From Oscillospiraceae bacterium (GTDB taxonomy: Bacteria; Bacillota; Clostridia; Oscillospirales; Oscillospiraceae), in assembly GCA_017429835.1 (NCBI GenBank), contig JAFROD010000041.1, positions 1 to 63,110 of the forward strand: 63,110 bases of DNA, given 5' to 3'. The translations under genes were made by a program, and so were the position numbers. Shown here one piece after another: positions 32,350 through 39,829 of this stretch; position 1 is the first letter of the stretch, and the number at the start of each line of letters is the position of its first letter. Under the pieces are notes generated by a model that saw nothing but the letters and a program-made list of their open reading frames with translations, was not told where the DNA came from and made no database searches.

Positions 32350-34239
32350 ATGAAAAACCTCTTTAAGCGCTTTGGCGCAATCGCAATGATCCTCGCTATT
32401 CTCTGCTCTATGACGGTCGTCGGCGTCAGTGCCGCAACCGCCGAAACCGCCGTGATCGACGACTCCCGCACCGGCTCCATTACTCTGTACAAGTACGATA
32501 TGACCTCCGCGATCGAAGAAGATGCGTGGGACGATTCGTTCGTTTCCACCGGCCTTCCCGACGCTGCTGTCGAACAGCTTTACGCTCCCTACGCCATCGA
32601 GGGTGTCGAGTACACCTACCTGCGTGTCGCCGACGTGATCACCTACACCGACGAAACGAATACCGGAAAGACGGTTCGCGTCCTTTACGGTTTCGACTAC
32701 AACACCGTATCGAACACCCTGCTGGACGCTCTCGCGCTGGATGACGGCGATTCGTACTTTATGGATGACAACGACGTGATGTGGTTTGAATCCGACACTC
32801 TGATCTCCGCGCTGGCGAGCAATCTCATCACCCGTGAAACCGAGGCCAAGAACGCTCTGGAAGAACTGGTCACGGACAACGGCGGCACGGCTATGCCTGA
32901 GACCAACGAAAACGGCAGATCTTCCGTCGATGATCTGGATCTCGGTCTGTATCTCATCGTTGAGACGCGCGTCCCGGAAAACGTCACCAACACCACCGCA
33001 CCGTTCTTTGTCTCCCTGCCGATGACCACCCTCGACGGCGACGACTGGAACTATGACGTTACGATCTACCCGAAGAACCTGACCGGTGAACCCACGCTTG
33101 CCAAGACCGTCCGCGAGTCGGCTGACGACACTGGCAACAACGACGGCAGCACCGACGACATTACCGACGGCTACAGCGGCTATACCAGCGCTTCGGAAGG
33201 CGACGTTGTGGAATACCAGATCATTTCCAAGCTGCCGACTATCACCTCCGACGCCGCCAAGCTCAGCGTTTACACCTTCGTGGATACTCTGTCCAAGGGC
33301 ATTGAGTACAACAAGAACGACGTCAAGATCGAGTGGTTCACGGACGAAGAATGTACTGACCTGCTTGCGACCTGGACCGAGAACGACGATACTGCGAAGT
33401 TTACCGTCGCATACGGTACGGCGGCGAACGACGCCACTACGATGACGATCACGATGACCGCCGCAGGTCTGAATGAGATCAATACCTCCACCGCCGTTTA
33501 TGCTTCTTCTCCGCTCTACCGCGGCTATTCTGACCTGTATCTGCGCATCACCTACGCCGCTACCCTGAACAGCTCTGCGGACACCGTCCTCGGCAAGGAC
33601 GGCAACCCCAACAGCGTCACGCTGACCTGGCAGCGTACCAATACGGAATACTGGGACACGCTGACTTCCAACGCGAAGGTTTATACGTTCGGCATTGAGC
33701 TGACCAAGACCTTCTCGGATGGCGAAGGCGATCCCACCGAGGTCGAATTCATCGTCCACAACGATACTGACGACTACTGGCTGGTCGCCGAGTATGACGA
33801 GGACGATGAAGTGTACTATGTGACCGGTCACGCCGAAGACGAGGAAGACGCCACCCACTTCATTCCGTACACGGATTCCCACATCGTCATCAAGGGCGTC
33901 GAGGACGACACCTACTCCATGACGGAGATTGCTACCGACGACGGCTACGTCCTGCTGACCGAGCCGATCGAAGTGGATTTCACCTATGTGATTACGCGTG
34001 CGCCCAGCAATATGCGCGTTCTCGCGACCGTCAACGACACTTCTGTCACCGCGATTGCAGACAACGGTTCTGCCGTTGCCATTATTCCGCTGACCGTCGT
34101 GAACACCAAGGGCTTTGATCTGCCGCAGACCGGCGACAACGGCGTTCGGATGTACGGCGCTGTCGGTATCGCTCTGATGGCCGGCGCGCTGATCGCGATC
34201 ATCGTCGCCACCGGCAAGAAGAAGTCCGAACGCTGCTGA
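32350..34239 (+). CDS. SpaH/EbpB-like major pilin, LPQTG anchor
   Basis: 629 aa. Signal peptide (1-29), YPK pilin motif with Lys242 (used by class C sortase to link subunits), an E-box-like segment LYLIVET with Glu205, several isopeptide-type Ig folds, a C-terminal CnaB-like domain (TYSMTEIATDDGYV), then LPQTG, a hydrophobic helix and a KKKSERC tail. It should form the covalently linked shaft of the pilus. Starts 12 nt after the adhesin gene. Confidence 0.9.
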   Translation: MKNLFKRFGAIAMILAILCSMTVVGVSAATAETAVIDDSRTGSITLYKYDMTSAIEEDAWDDSFVSTGLPDAAVEQLYAPYAIEGVEYTYLRVADVITYTDETNTGKTVRVLYGFDYNTVSNTLLDALALDDGDSYFMDDNDVMWFESDTLISALASNLITRETEAKNALEELVTDNGGTAMPETNENGRSSVDDLDLGLYLIVETRVPENVTNTTAPFFVSLPMTTLDGDDWNYDVTIYPKNLTGEPTLAKTVRESADDTGNNDGSTDDITDGYSGYTSASEGDVVEYQIISKLPTITSDAAKLSVYTFVDTLSKGIEYNKNDVKIEWFTDEECTDLLATWTENDDTAKFTVAYGTAANDATTMTITMTAAGLNEINTSTAVYASSPLYRGYSDLYLRITYAATLNSSADTVLGKDGNPNSVTLTWQRTNTEYWDTLTSNAKVYTFGIELTKTFSDGEGDPTEVEFIVHNDTDDYWLVAEYDEDDEVYYVTGHAEDEEDATHFIPYTDSHIVIKGVEDDTYSMTEIATDDGYVLLTEPIEVDFTYVITRAPSNMRVLATVNDTSVTAIADNGSAVAIIPLTVVNTKGFDLPQTGDNGVRMYGAVGIALMAGALIAIIVATGKKKSERC

Positions 34240-34294
34240 TCCCTGACCGGAACAACTGACAATCCCAGTTGTTCCAAACCAAATAACCGCGAAC

Positions 34295-34334
34295 AAGAGC
34301 GTCTTTCCCCGCAAAGGAAAGGCGCTCTTTTCGT
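34295..34334 (+). terminator. Hairpin after the major pilin gene
   Basis: 14-bp stem (34295-34308 with 34316-34329, one G-U) plus TTTTC; a second stem without T-run (34249-34275) precedes it. Probably lowers read-through into the sortase genes, giving more pilin than sortase. Confidence 0.75.
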
Positions 34335-34346
34335 ATTGAGACGCAA

Positions 34347-35186
34347 ATGAAAAAACGAATTTTCATTCTTATCGCAAGCTGCCTCCTGCTGCTTGTCGCG
34401 TTGAGCATCACGTTTTACCCTCTGATCAGCACCTACGTCAACGAAAAGTATCAATCGCTCATCCAGACGCAGTACGAAGAATGCGTGGAGGAACTGGACG
34501 ACGCGCGTCTGGCAGAACTCTGGCAGGCGGCGGTCGACTACAACAATTCCCTATCCGAAGTGCAGTATTCCCGCGAGGGTCTGCAATCTGCCTCCGTATG
34601 CTATGAGGACGTCCTGAATCCGAACGGCAGCGGCATTATGGGCTATGTAGAGATACCGAAGATCAGCGTAAATCTTCCGATCTACCACAACGCGGATATG
34701 AAAACGCTGGAAGACGGTGTCGGGCATCTGCTCGGCTCCTCTCTGCCGATCGGCGGAGAAGGAACGCACAGCGTTCTGTCCGCTCATTCCGGCGTCGCAG
34801 GAAAGAAACTGTTTTCCGACCTCGACCAGCTCGCGGAGGGCGATGTGTTCTATCTGCACGTCCTCAACAAAACGCTTGCCTATCAGGTAGACCAAATTCA
34901 TACCGTCCTGCCGCAGGATTCTTCTCTGCTGAACCGAACCGCATCGGAAGACCGTTGTACGCTTGTGACCTGCACGCCGTTCGGCGTCAACACCCACCGG
35001 CTGCTGGTGCAGGGCGTCCGCATCCCTTACGAAAAGGCGATAGAAGAAACCGCCGAAACCGTTGAAGCGCCCTCCACCTGGAATCAACAGTATATCCGCG
35101 GTCTTCTCATCGGCGGCGCGATCTTCGTCGGCTGTCTGAATGTGTTTGTTGTGATCTGTCTGGTGAAAAGGAAGAACCGCAAATGA
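34347..35186 (+). CDS. Class C sortase 1 (pilus polymerase)
   Basis: 279 aa, N-terminal and C-terminal membrane helices, typical of class C. Catalytic His in SAHSGVAG, Cys in TLVTCTPFGVNTHRL and the later Arg are present. Joins pilin subunits through the YPK lysine. Stop overlaps the second sortase start (ATGA). Confidence 0.9.
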   Translation: MKKRIFILIASCLLLLVALSITFYPLISTYVNEKYQSLIQTQYEECVEELDDARLAELWQAAVDYNNSLSEVQYSREGLQSASVCYEDVLNPNGSGIMGYVEIPKISVNLPIYHNADMKTLEDGVGHLLGSSLPIGGEGTHSVLSAHSGVAGKKLFSDLDQLAEGDVFYLHVLNKTLAYQVDQIHTVLPQDSSLLNRTASEDRCTLVTCTPFGVNTHRLLVQGVRIPYEKAIEETAETVEAPSTWNQQYIRGLLIGGAIFVGCLNVFVVICLVKRKNRK

Positions 35187-35908
35187 ACGGAAAAGCAATT
35201 CTTCTGATTGTCGCGATAACGATCTTTGCGTTCGGTTTCTATCTGCTCCTCTACCCAACGCTCAAGACCGCCGTGGAGGATGCGAAAGCGCAGGAGATCA
35301 TCGAAGCGTTCCAGACGTATATCGACGAAGAAACCGCTGCGGCGAAGGCGTTTCCCCCTGCACGGGAACCCCCAACAGAAACGCGACCGTTTCAAACGCT
35401 GTGGGACGCCTGCCAACGCTACAACGAAACGATCTATGAGAACAGGCAGCGCGATTTGAACGCCGGGTCCATGCAGACGCCGGCGCTTTCTCTGTCCGCA
35501 TACGGATATGAAAGCGATTGTTTCGGCTATCTCTCCATTCCCGAGGCAGACATAGAAGTCCCGCTGTTCCTCGGCAGCTCCTGGAGCAATCTGGATAGAG
35601 GCGCGGCGATTCTCGGGCAGACCTCTCTCCCGATCGGAGGGAAGAACACGAACTGCGTAATCGCAGGACACCGAAGCTGGTCCGGTGCGATCAAGTTCAG
35701 AAGTCTGGAGCAGCTCGCAACAGGCGACCTTGTCTATCTGACCAATCCGTGGGAAACACTGACCTACGAGGTCATCGAAACAAAGATCATATCCCCGGAC
35801 GACGTGGATGAAATCCTGATCCGCGACGGCTGCGACCGTCTCAGTATCTTCACCTGCACAAACCCGAACACCCGCAGATTCTTGGTCATCTGCCAGCGAA
35901 AGGAGTGA
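35183..35908 (+). CDS. Sortase 2
   Basis: 241 aa with one N-terminal membrane helix and no C-terminal helix. Catalytic residues: AGHRSWSG (His), IFTCTNPNTRRFLVIC (Cys, Arg). The HRS and FTCT motifs diverge from sortase 1, so it may have another role such as wall anchoring or attaching the adhesin. Part of the same operon. Confidence 0.85.
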   Translation: MNGKAILLIVAITIFAFGFYLLLYPTLKTAVEDAKAQEIIEAFQTYIDEETAAAKAFPPAREPPTETRPFQTLWDACQRYNETIYENRQRDLNAGSMQTPALSLSAYGYESDCFGYLSIPEADIEVPLFLGSSWSNLDRGAAILGQTSLPIGGKNTNCVIAGHRSWSGAIKFRSLEQLATGDLVYLTNPWETLTYEVIETKIISPDDVDEILIRDGCDRLSIFTCTNPNTRRFLVICQRKE

Positions 35909-35913
35909 TGCGT

Positions 35914-36402
35914 ATGCAGGAAGAAGTGGAACAGAAAGCCATTACCCTTGCAATCAGCACAAGCCGGTTGACCGCCCGCGTCCTCCGGGACGCCATCAAC
36001 AAGTATTTGGCTTACCGCCGTCAGCGCAAAAGCGCGCAGAGCAAGAACGTCGAAAGCAAAGATGTCAAGCCCATCGGAAAGCAGACCGTGAAGGAACTGA
36101 TCGGGCAGAATCAGGGCGTCAAGTCGATCGAGATCGCCAAGAGCGACATCCGGGATTTTGAGCGCGTCGCCCGCAAATACGGCGTGGACTTCGCCGTTCA
36201 GAAAACCGTTTCCGAAGGGAAACGGAGATTCCTTGTGTTCTTCAAAGGACGCGACGAGGACGCCATCATCGCCGCGTTCAAAGAGTACGCCGCGAAAACC
36301 CTCAAACACGATAAGCCGTCGTTGCTCGAAGCTCTGCGAAGAAACGTGAAGCAGAGCAGGAACGATCCGGCAAGAGCGCGCAGGCAGGAGCCGGAGCGAT
36401 GA
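35914..36402 (+). CDS. PcfB-family conjugation protein (DUF3801)
   Basis: 162 aa. I choose ATG 35914, 8 nt after AGGAG; GTG 35905 and ATG 35908 are too close. The C-terminal half has YGVDFAVQKTVSEGKRRFLVFFKG, the DUF3801/PcfB core. In pCF10, PcfB works with the coupling protein and relaxosome. Overlaps the virD4 start (ATGA). Confidence 0.85.
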   Translation: MQEEVEQKAITLAISTSRLTARVLRDAINKYLAYRRQRKSAQSKNVESKDVKPIGKQTVKELIGQNQGVKSIEIAKSDIRDFERVARKYGVDFAVQKTVSEGKRRFLVFFKGRDEDAIIAAFKEYAAKTLKHDKPSLLEALRRNVKQSRNDPARARRQEPER

Positions 36403-38183
36403 AAAAGTCCACGCGCAAAAAGCTCCTGCTTTGTGTGCCGTATCTGATCGTCGCATTGCTCGGGACAAAACTCGGGCAGGCGGCACGGCTTGCGCCGGGC
36501 GTCGGTTTCTCGCAAAAGGCGACGCACATCATTGAGGGCTTGCAACAGGCGTTTCAAGACCTCCTGCCGAGCTTTCACGCCGTGGATCTGCTGGTCGGCG
36601 CAGCCTGCGCCGGCATCGTTTTCCTCGTCGTGTATGTCAAGGGCAAAAACGCCAAGAAGTTCCGCAAGAATCAGGAATACGGCTCTGCCCGCTGGGGGAC
36701 GCGGGAGGATATCGTCCCTTTCGAGGACCCGGTCTTCCGGAACAACATCCTTCTGACGAAGACCGAACGCCTTACGATGTCCAACCGCCCCAAGAATCCA
36801 AAGTATGCCCGCAACAAGAATGTTCTGATCGTCGGTGGCTCCGGCTCCGGTAAAACGCGCTTCTGGCTGAAACCCAACCTGATGCAGTGCCATAGTTCCT
36901 ACGTCGTGACAGATCCCAAAGGACAGGTCATCGTGGAATGCGGGAAAATGCTCCAACACTACAAGTACAAGATCAAGGTCTTCAACACGATCAATTTCAA
37001 GAAGTCCCTGCATTACAACCCGTTCGCCTATATCAAAAGCGAAAAGGACATTTTGAAACTGGTCACCGTCCTGATTGCCAACACGAAGGGTGATGGGAAG
37101 ACTGGCGACGATTTCTGGATCAAAGCGGAAACGCTGCTGTATTCCGCTCTGATCGGGCTGATTTGGTATGAGGGCATCGACGACGAAAAGAACTTCAACA
37201 CGCTGCTCGAATTCCTCGGCGCGATGGAAGTCCGCGAGGAAGACGAAGCGTTCAAGAATCCGGTCGACAAGCTTTTTGACGAGCTGGCGGCAAGCAAACC
37301 GGACCATTTTGCCGTCCGGCAGTACAAAAAGTATAAGCTTGCCGCGGGCAAGACCGCGAAATCCATCCTCATTTCCTGCGGCGCACGCCTCGCCCCGTTC
37401 GATATTGCCGAGCTGCGCGAGATCGTCCGGTACGACGAACTGGAACTTGACAAGTTGGGCGGAGAAAGCATCGGCGACACGCAGAAAACCGCCCTGTTTC
37501 TCATTATGTCGGACACCGACACGACGTTCAATTTTCTGATCTCTATGATCTATTCGCAGCTATTCAACCTGCTTTGTGAAAAGGCGGATGATGAGTTTCA
37601 CGGCAGACTTCCGATCCACGTGCGCTGCCTGATCGACGAAGCGGCGAACGTCGGGCAGATCCCGAATCTTGACAAGCTGGTGGCGACCATTCGCTCCCGC
37701 GAGATCTCCGCCTGCCTGTTCTGGCAGACCAAGAGTCAGATCAAGGCGCTCTATAAGGACAACGCGGAGACAATCATCGGCAATATGGACTCGCAGGTGT
37801 TCCTCGGCGGCTCGGAACCGACCACGCTGAAAGACCTGTCCGCCGCGCTCGGCAAGGAAACGATTGATACGTTCAACACAGGCGAAAGCCGCGGCAGGGA
37901 GACGAGCCACAGCCTGAATTATCAGAAATTGGGCAAGGAGCTTGCCTCCATAGACGAACTGGCGGTTCTGGACGGCAACAAATGTATTTTGCAGCTTCGC
38001 GGCGTCCGTCCGTTCTTATCGGACAAGTACGACATCACGAAGCATCCGAACTACAAATACCTGTCGGACTACGATCCGCGAAATGAATTTGATATCGCAA
38101 AGCATATCAGCTGCCAACTGACGCTCCGGCGGGAGCAGCTTTGCGATGTCTACGAAATCAAAGCAAAAGAACAACCCGCCTAA
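36399..38183 (+). CDS. virD4: VirD4-like coupling ATPase (CD1115 family)
   Basis: 594 aa. Two N-terminal membrane helices, Walker A GGSGSGKTRF near residue 146, KPN.MQ and VTDPKGQ segments, Walker B CLIDEAAN and the ISACLFWQTKSQ motif. Type IV coupling protein that brings the relaxosome to the secretion channel. Confidence 0.92.
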   Translation: MKKSTRKKLLLCVPYLIVALLGTKLGQAARLAPGVGFSQKATHIIEGLQQAFQDLLPSFHAVDLLVGAACAGIVFLVVYVKGKNAKKFRKNQEYGSARWGTREDIVPFEDPVFRNNILLTKTERLTMSNRPKNPKYARNKNVLIVGGSGSGKTRFWLKPNLMQCHSSYVVTDPKGQVIVECGKMLQHYKYKIKVFNTINFKKSLHYNPFAYIKSEKDILKLVTVLIANTKGDGKTGDDFWIKAETLLYSALIGLIWYEGIDDEKNFNTLLEFLGAMEVREEDEAFKNPVDKLFDELAASKPDHFAVRQYKKYKLAAGKTAKSILISCGARLAPFDIAELREIVRYDELELDKLGGESIGDTQKTALFLIMSDTDTTFNFLISMIYSQLFNLLCEKADDEFHGRLPIHVRCLIDEAANVGQIPNLDKLVATIRSREISACLFWQTKSQIKALYKDNAETIIGNMDSQVFLGGSEPTTLKDLSAALGKETIDTFNTGESRGRETSHSLNYQKLGKELASIDELAVLDGNKCILQLRGVRPFLSDKYDITKHPNYKYLSDYDPRNEFDIAKHISCQLTLRREQLCDVYEIKAKEQPA

Positions 38184-38282
38184 ACCAACAAAGGGTCACA
38201 AAAACACAATAACTTTTGGAGGAATACCGGAAGCGACTTGTGACCCGACTCTCTTACCGTTCGCTTCCCGGTAGTATCGCAA
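38184..38282 (+). promoter_or_regulatory. Predicted RNA pseudoknot bridging maff2 ribosome site
   Basis: The only good Shine-Dalgarno, GGAGGA (38218-38223), is 59 nt before the maff2 ATG. Between them is a hairpin of 11 bp with one bulged C (38225-38235 with 38262-38273). When folded it leaves about 10 nt between ribosome site and ATG. The hairpin loop has GTGACCC (38240-38246), complementary to GGGTCAC (38193-38199) upstream, so a pseudoknot or a mutually exclusive fold is possible. Confidence 0.5.
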
Positions 38283-38498
38283 ATGTCTTTTTTCAACTCC
38301 GCAGTCGGTGTACTGCAAACGCTTGTGATCGCCCTCGGCGCAGGTCTTGCGATCTGGGGCGGCATCAACCTGATGGAAGGGTACGGAAACGATAACCCCG
38401 GCGCGAAGTCGCAGGGGATGAAGCAGCTTATGGCAGGCGGCGGTATCGCCCTGATCGGCATTACGCTTGTGCCGCTGCTTTCCGGTCTGTTCGGCTGA
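38283..38498 (+). CDS. Maff2-family mobile element protein
   Basis: 71 aa, two hydrophobic helices separated by a short loop (GYGNDNPGAKSQGMKQ). Matches the Maff2 family that sits between virD4 and virB6 in these ICEs; size and topology resemble VirB2-type pilin subunits, so it may be the conjugation pilin. No ribosome site directly before the start. Confidence 0.85.
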   Translation: MSFFNSAVGVLQTLVIALGAGLAIWGGINLMEGYGNDNPGAKSQGMKQLMAGGGIALIGITLVPLLSGLFG

Positions 38499-38513
38499 TA
38501 CAAGTAATAAATC

Positions 38514-38536
38514 GGGGCTCCCGTTATGGGAGCCCC
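38514..38536 (+). promoter_or_regulatory. Hairpin covering the virB6 start codon
   Basis: Perfect 9-bp stem GGGGCTCCC/GGGAGCCCC with loop GTTAT; the ATG at 38526-38528 lies in the loop and stem edge. No T-run follows, so it is not a typical terminator. It may hide the start codon. Confidence 0.55.
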
Positions 38537-39416
38537 AAAGGATGTGATAACAATTCTATCTTGGCTTGAAGACTGGATCAGAGGCCTGTTGACGGATGGC
38601 ATTGTCAGCAATCTTTCAAGTCTGTTTGAGACGGTAAATGCGAAAGTCGGCGAAATCGCCGGAGATGTCGGCTCAACGCCGCAAGGCTGGAACAGCAGCA
38701 TTTACACGATGATCCATACTCTGTCGGAGAACATCATCATCCCGATCGCCGGCGTCATTCTCGCTTTTGTGATGACGCTGGAGTTGATCCAGCTCGTCAC
38801 GGAGAGAAATCATCTTCACAATGACGTGGACGTCTGGATGTTCTTCAAGTGGATTTTCAAGACGGCGTGCGCCATTCTGATCCTGACGAATACCTGGAAC
38901 ATCGTGATGGGCATCTTCGACGTCGCGCACTCTGTCGTCAATGACGCGGCAGGCGTCATCGCAGGCAGCACCAATATCGACATCGGTATGACCTCGGATG
39001 AAATACGGTCAACGCTGAGCAGCTACAGCATCGGCTCCCTCTTTGGCTTGTGGTTTCAGTCGCTCTTTGTCGGCATCAGCATTTGGGCGCTGACGGTCTG
39101 TATCTTCCTCGTCACCTACGGCAGAATGATCGAGATCTACCTCGTCACCTCCGTCGCGCCGATCCCGATGGCGACGATGCTCCACAGAGAAAGCGGCGGT
39201 ATGGGACAGAACTATATCCGTTCTCTGTTTGCGCTCGCGTTCCAGGCGTTTCTGATGATCGTGTGCGTCGCGATCTACGCCGTCCTGATCCGCAACATTG
39301 CGTCCGCGAGCGACATCAGCTATGCGATGTGGACCTGTATGGGCTACACCGTTCTGCTCTGCTTCACGCTGTTCAAGACGGGCTCTCTGTCCAAATCCAT
39401 ATTCAGCGCCCACTAA
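38526..39416 (+). CDS. VirB6/TrbL-like channel protein (CD1112 family)
   Basis: 296 aa, about five to six membrane helices. The segment WMFFKWIFKTACAILILTNT and YLVTSVAPIPMATM are those of the CD1112 VirB6/TrbL group, the inner-membrane channel of the transfer machine. Start choice uncertain: ATG 38526 is in a hairpin without ribosome site; AAAGGA at 38537 could serve a GTG (38544) or a downstream non-ATG start. Confidence 0.85.
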   Translation: MGAPKDVITILSWLEDWIRGLLTDGIVSNLSSLFETVNAKVGEIAGDVGSTPQGWNSSIYTMIHTLSENIIIPIAGVILAFVMTLELIQLVTERNHLHNDVDVWMFFKWIFKTACAILILTNTWNIVMGIFDVAHSVVNDAAGVIAGSTNIDIGMTSDEIRSTLSSYSIGSLFGLWFQSLFVGISIWALTVCIFLVTYGRMIEIYLVTSVAPIPMATMLHRESGGMGQNYIRSLFALAFQAFLMIVCVAIYAVLIRNIASASDISYAMWTCMGYTVLLCFTLFKTGSLSKSIFSAH

Positions 39417-39430
39417 AGGAGGCAATATAA

Positions 39431-39829
39431 ATGGCATACGTTACCGTGCCAAAAGATTTAAGCGAAGTAAAAACAAAACTGATCTTCAATTTGACCAAGC
39501 GCCAGCTTATCTGCTTTGGCATCGGAGCAGCAATCGGAATCCCGGCGTTCTTTCTGCTTCGCTCATTCACCGGAACCAGCCCTGCGGCAATCGTAATGGT
39601 CGTGATTATGCTCCCGTTTTTCCTGTTTGCTATGTACGAGAAGAACGGTCAGCCGCTGGAGAAGGTCCTGCGAAACATCATTCAGGTATGTTTTCTCCGA
39701 CCGAAACAGCGACCGTATGAAACGAACAACTATTACGCCCTGCTGCAGCGGCAGGAAAAACTGAACGAGGAGGTCGCACAAATTGTCAGACCAACACGCA
39801 CTCTCCCGCAGCGACAGAAAACAGATTGA
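39431..39829 (+). CDS. PrgI-family conjugation protein
   Basis: 132 aa. Two membrane helices (residues 25-65), preceded by the family start MAYVTVPKDLSEVKTK. PrgI proteins (VirB3-like) connect the channel to VirB4. Overlaps the virB4 start by 47 nt. Confidence 0.88.
   Translation: MAYVTVPKDLSEVKTKLIFNLTKRQLICFGIGAAIGIPAFFLLRSFTGTSPAAIVMVVIMLPFFLFAMYEKNGQPLEKVLRNIIQVCFLRPKQRPYETNNYYALLQRQEKLNEEVAQIVRPTRTLPQRQKTD

Noticed and set aside
30904..34314. 1136-codon frame antisense to the adhesin and pilin genes
   Set aside because: Val/Gly/Arg/Asp-rich shadow of repeated pilin codons; no domain or start signals.
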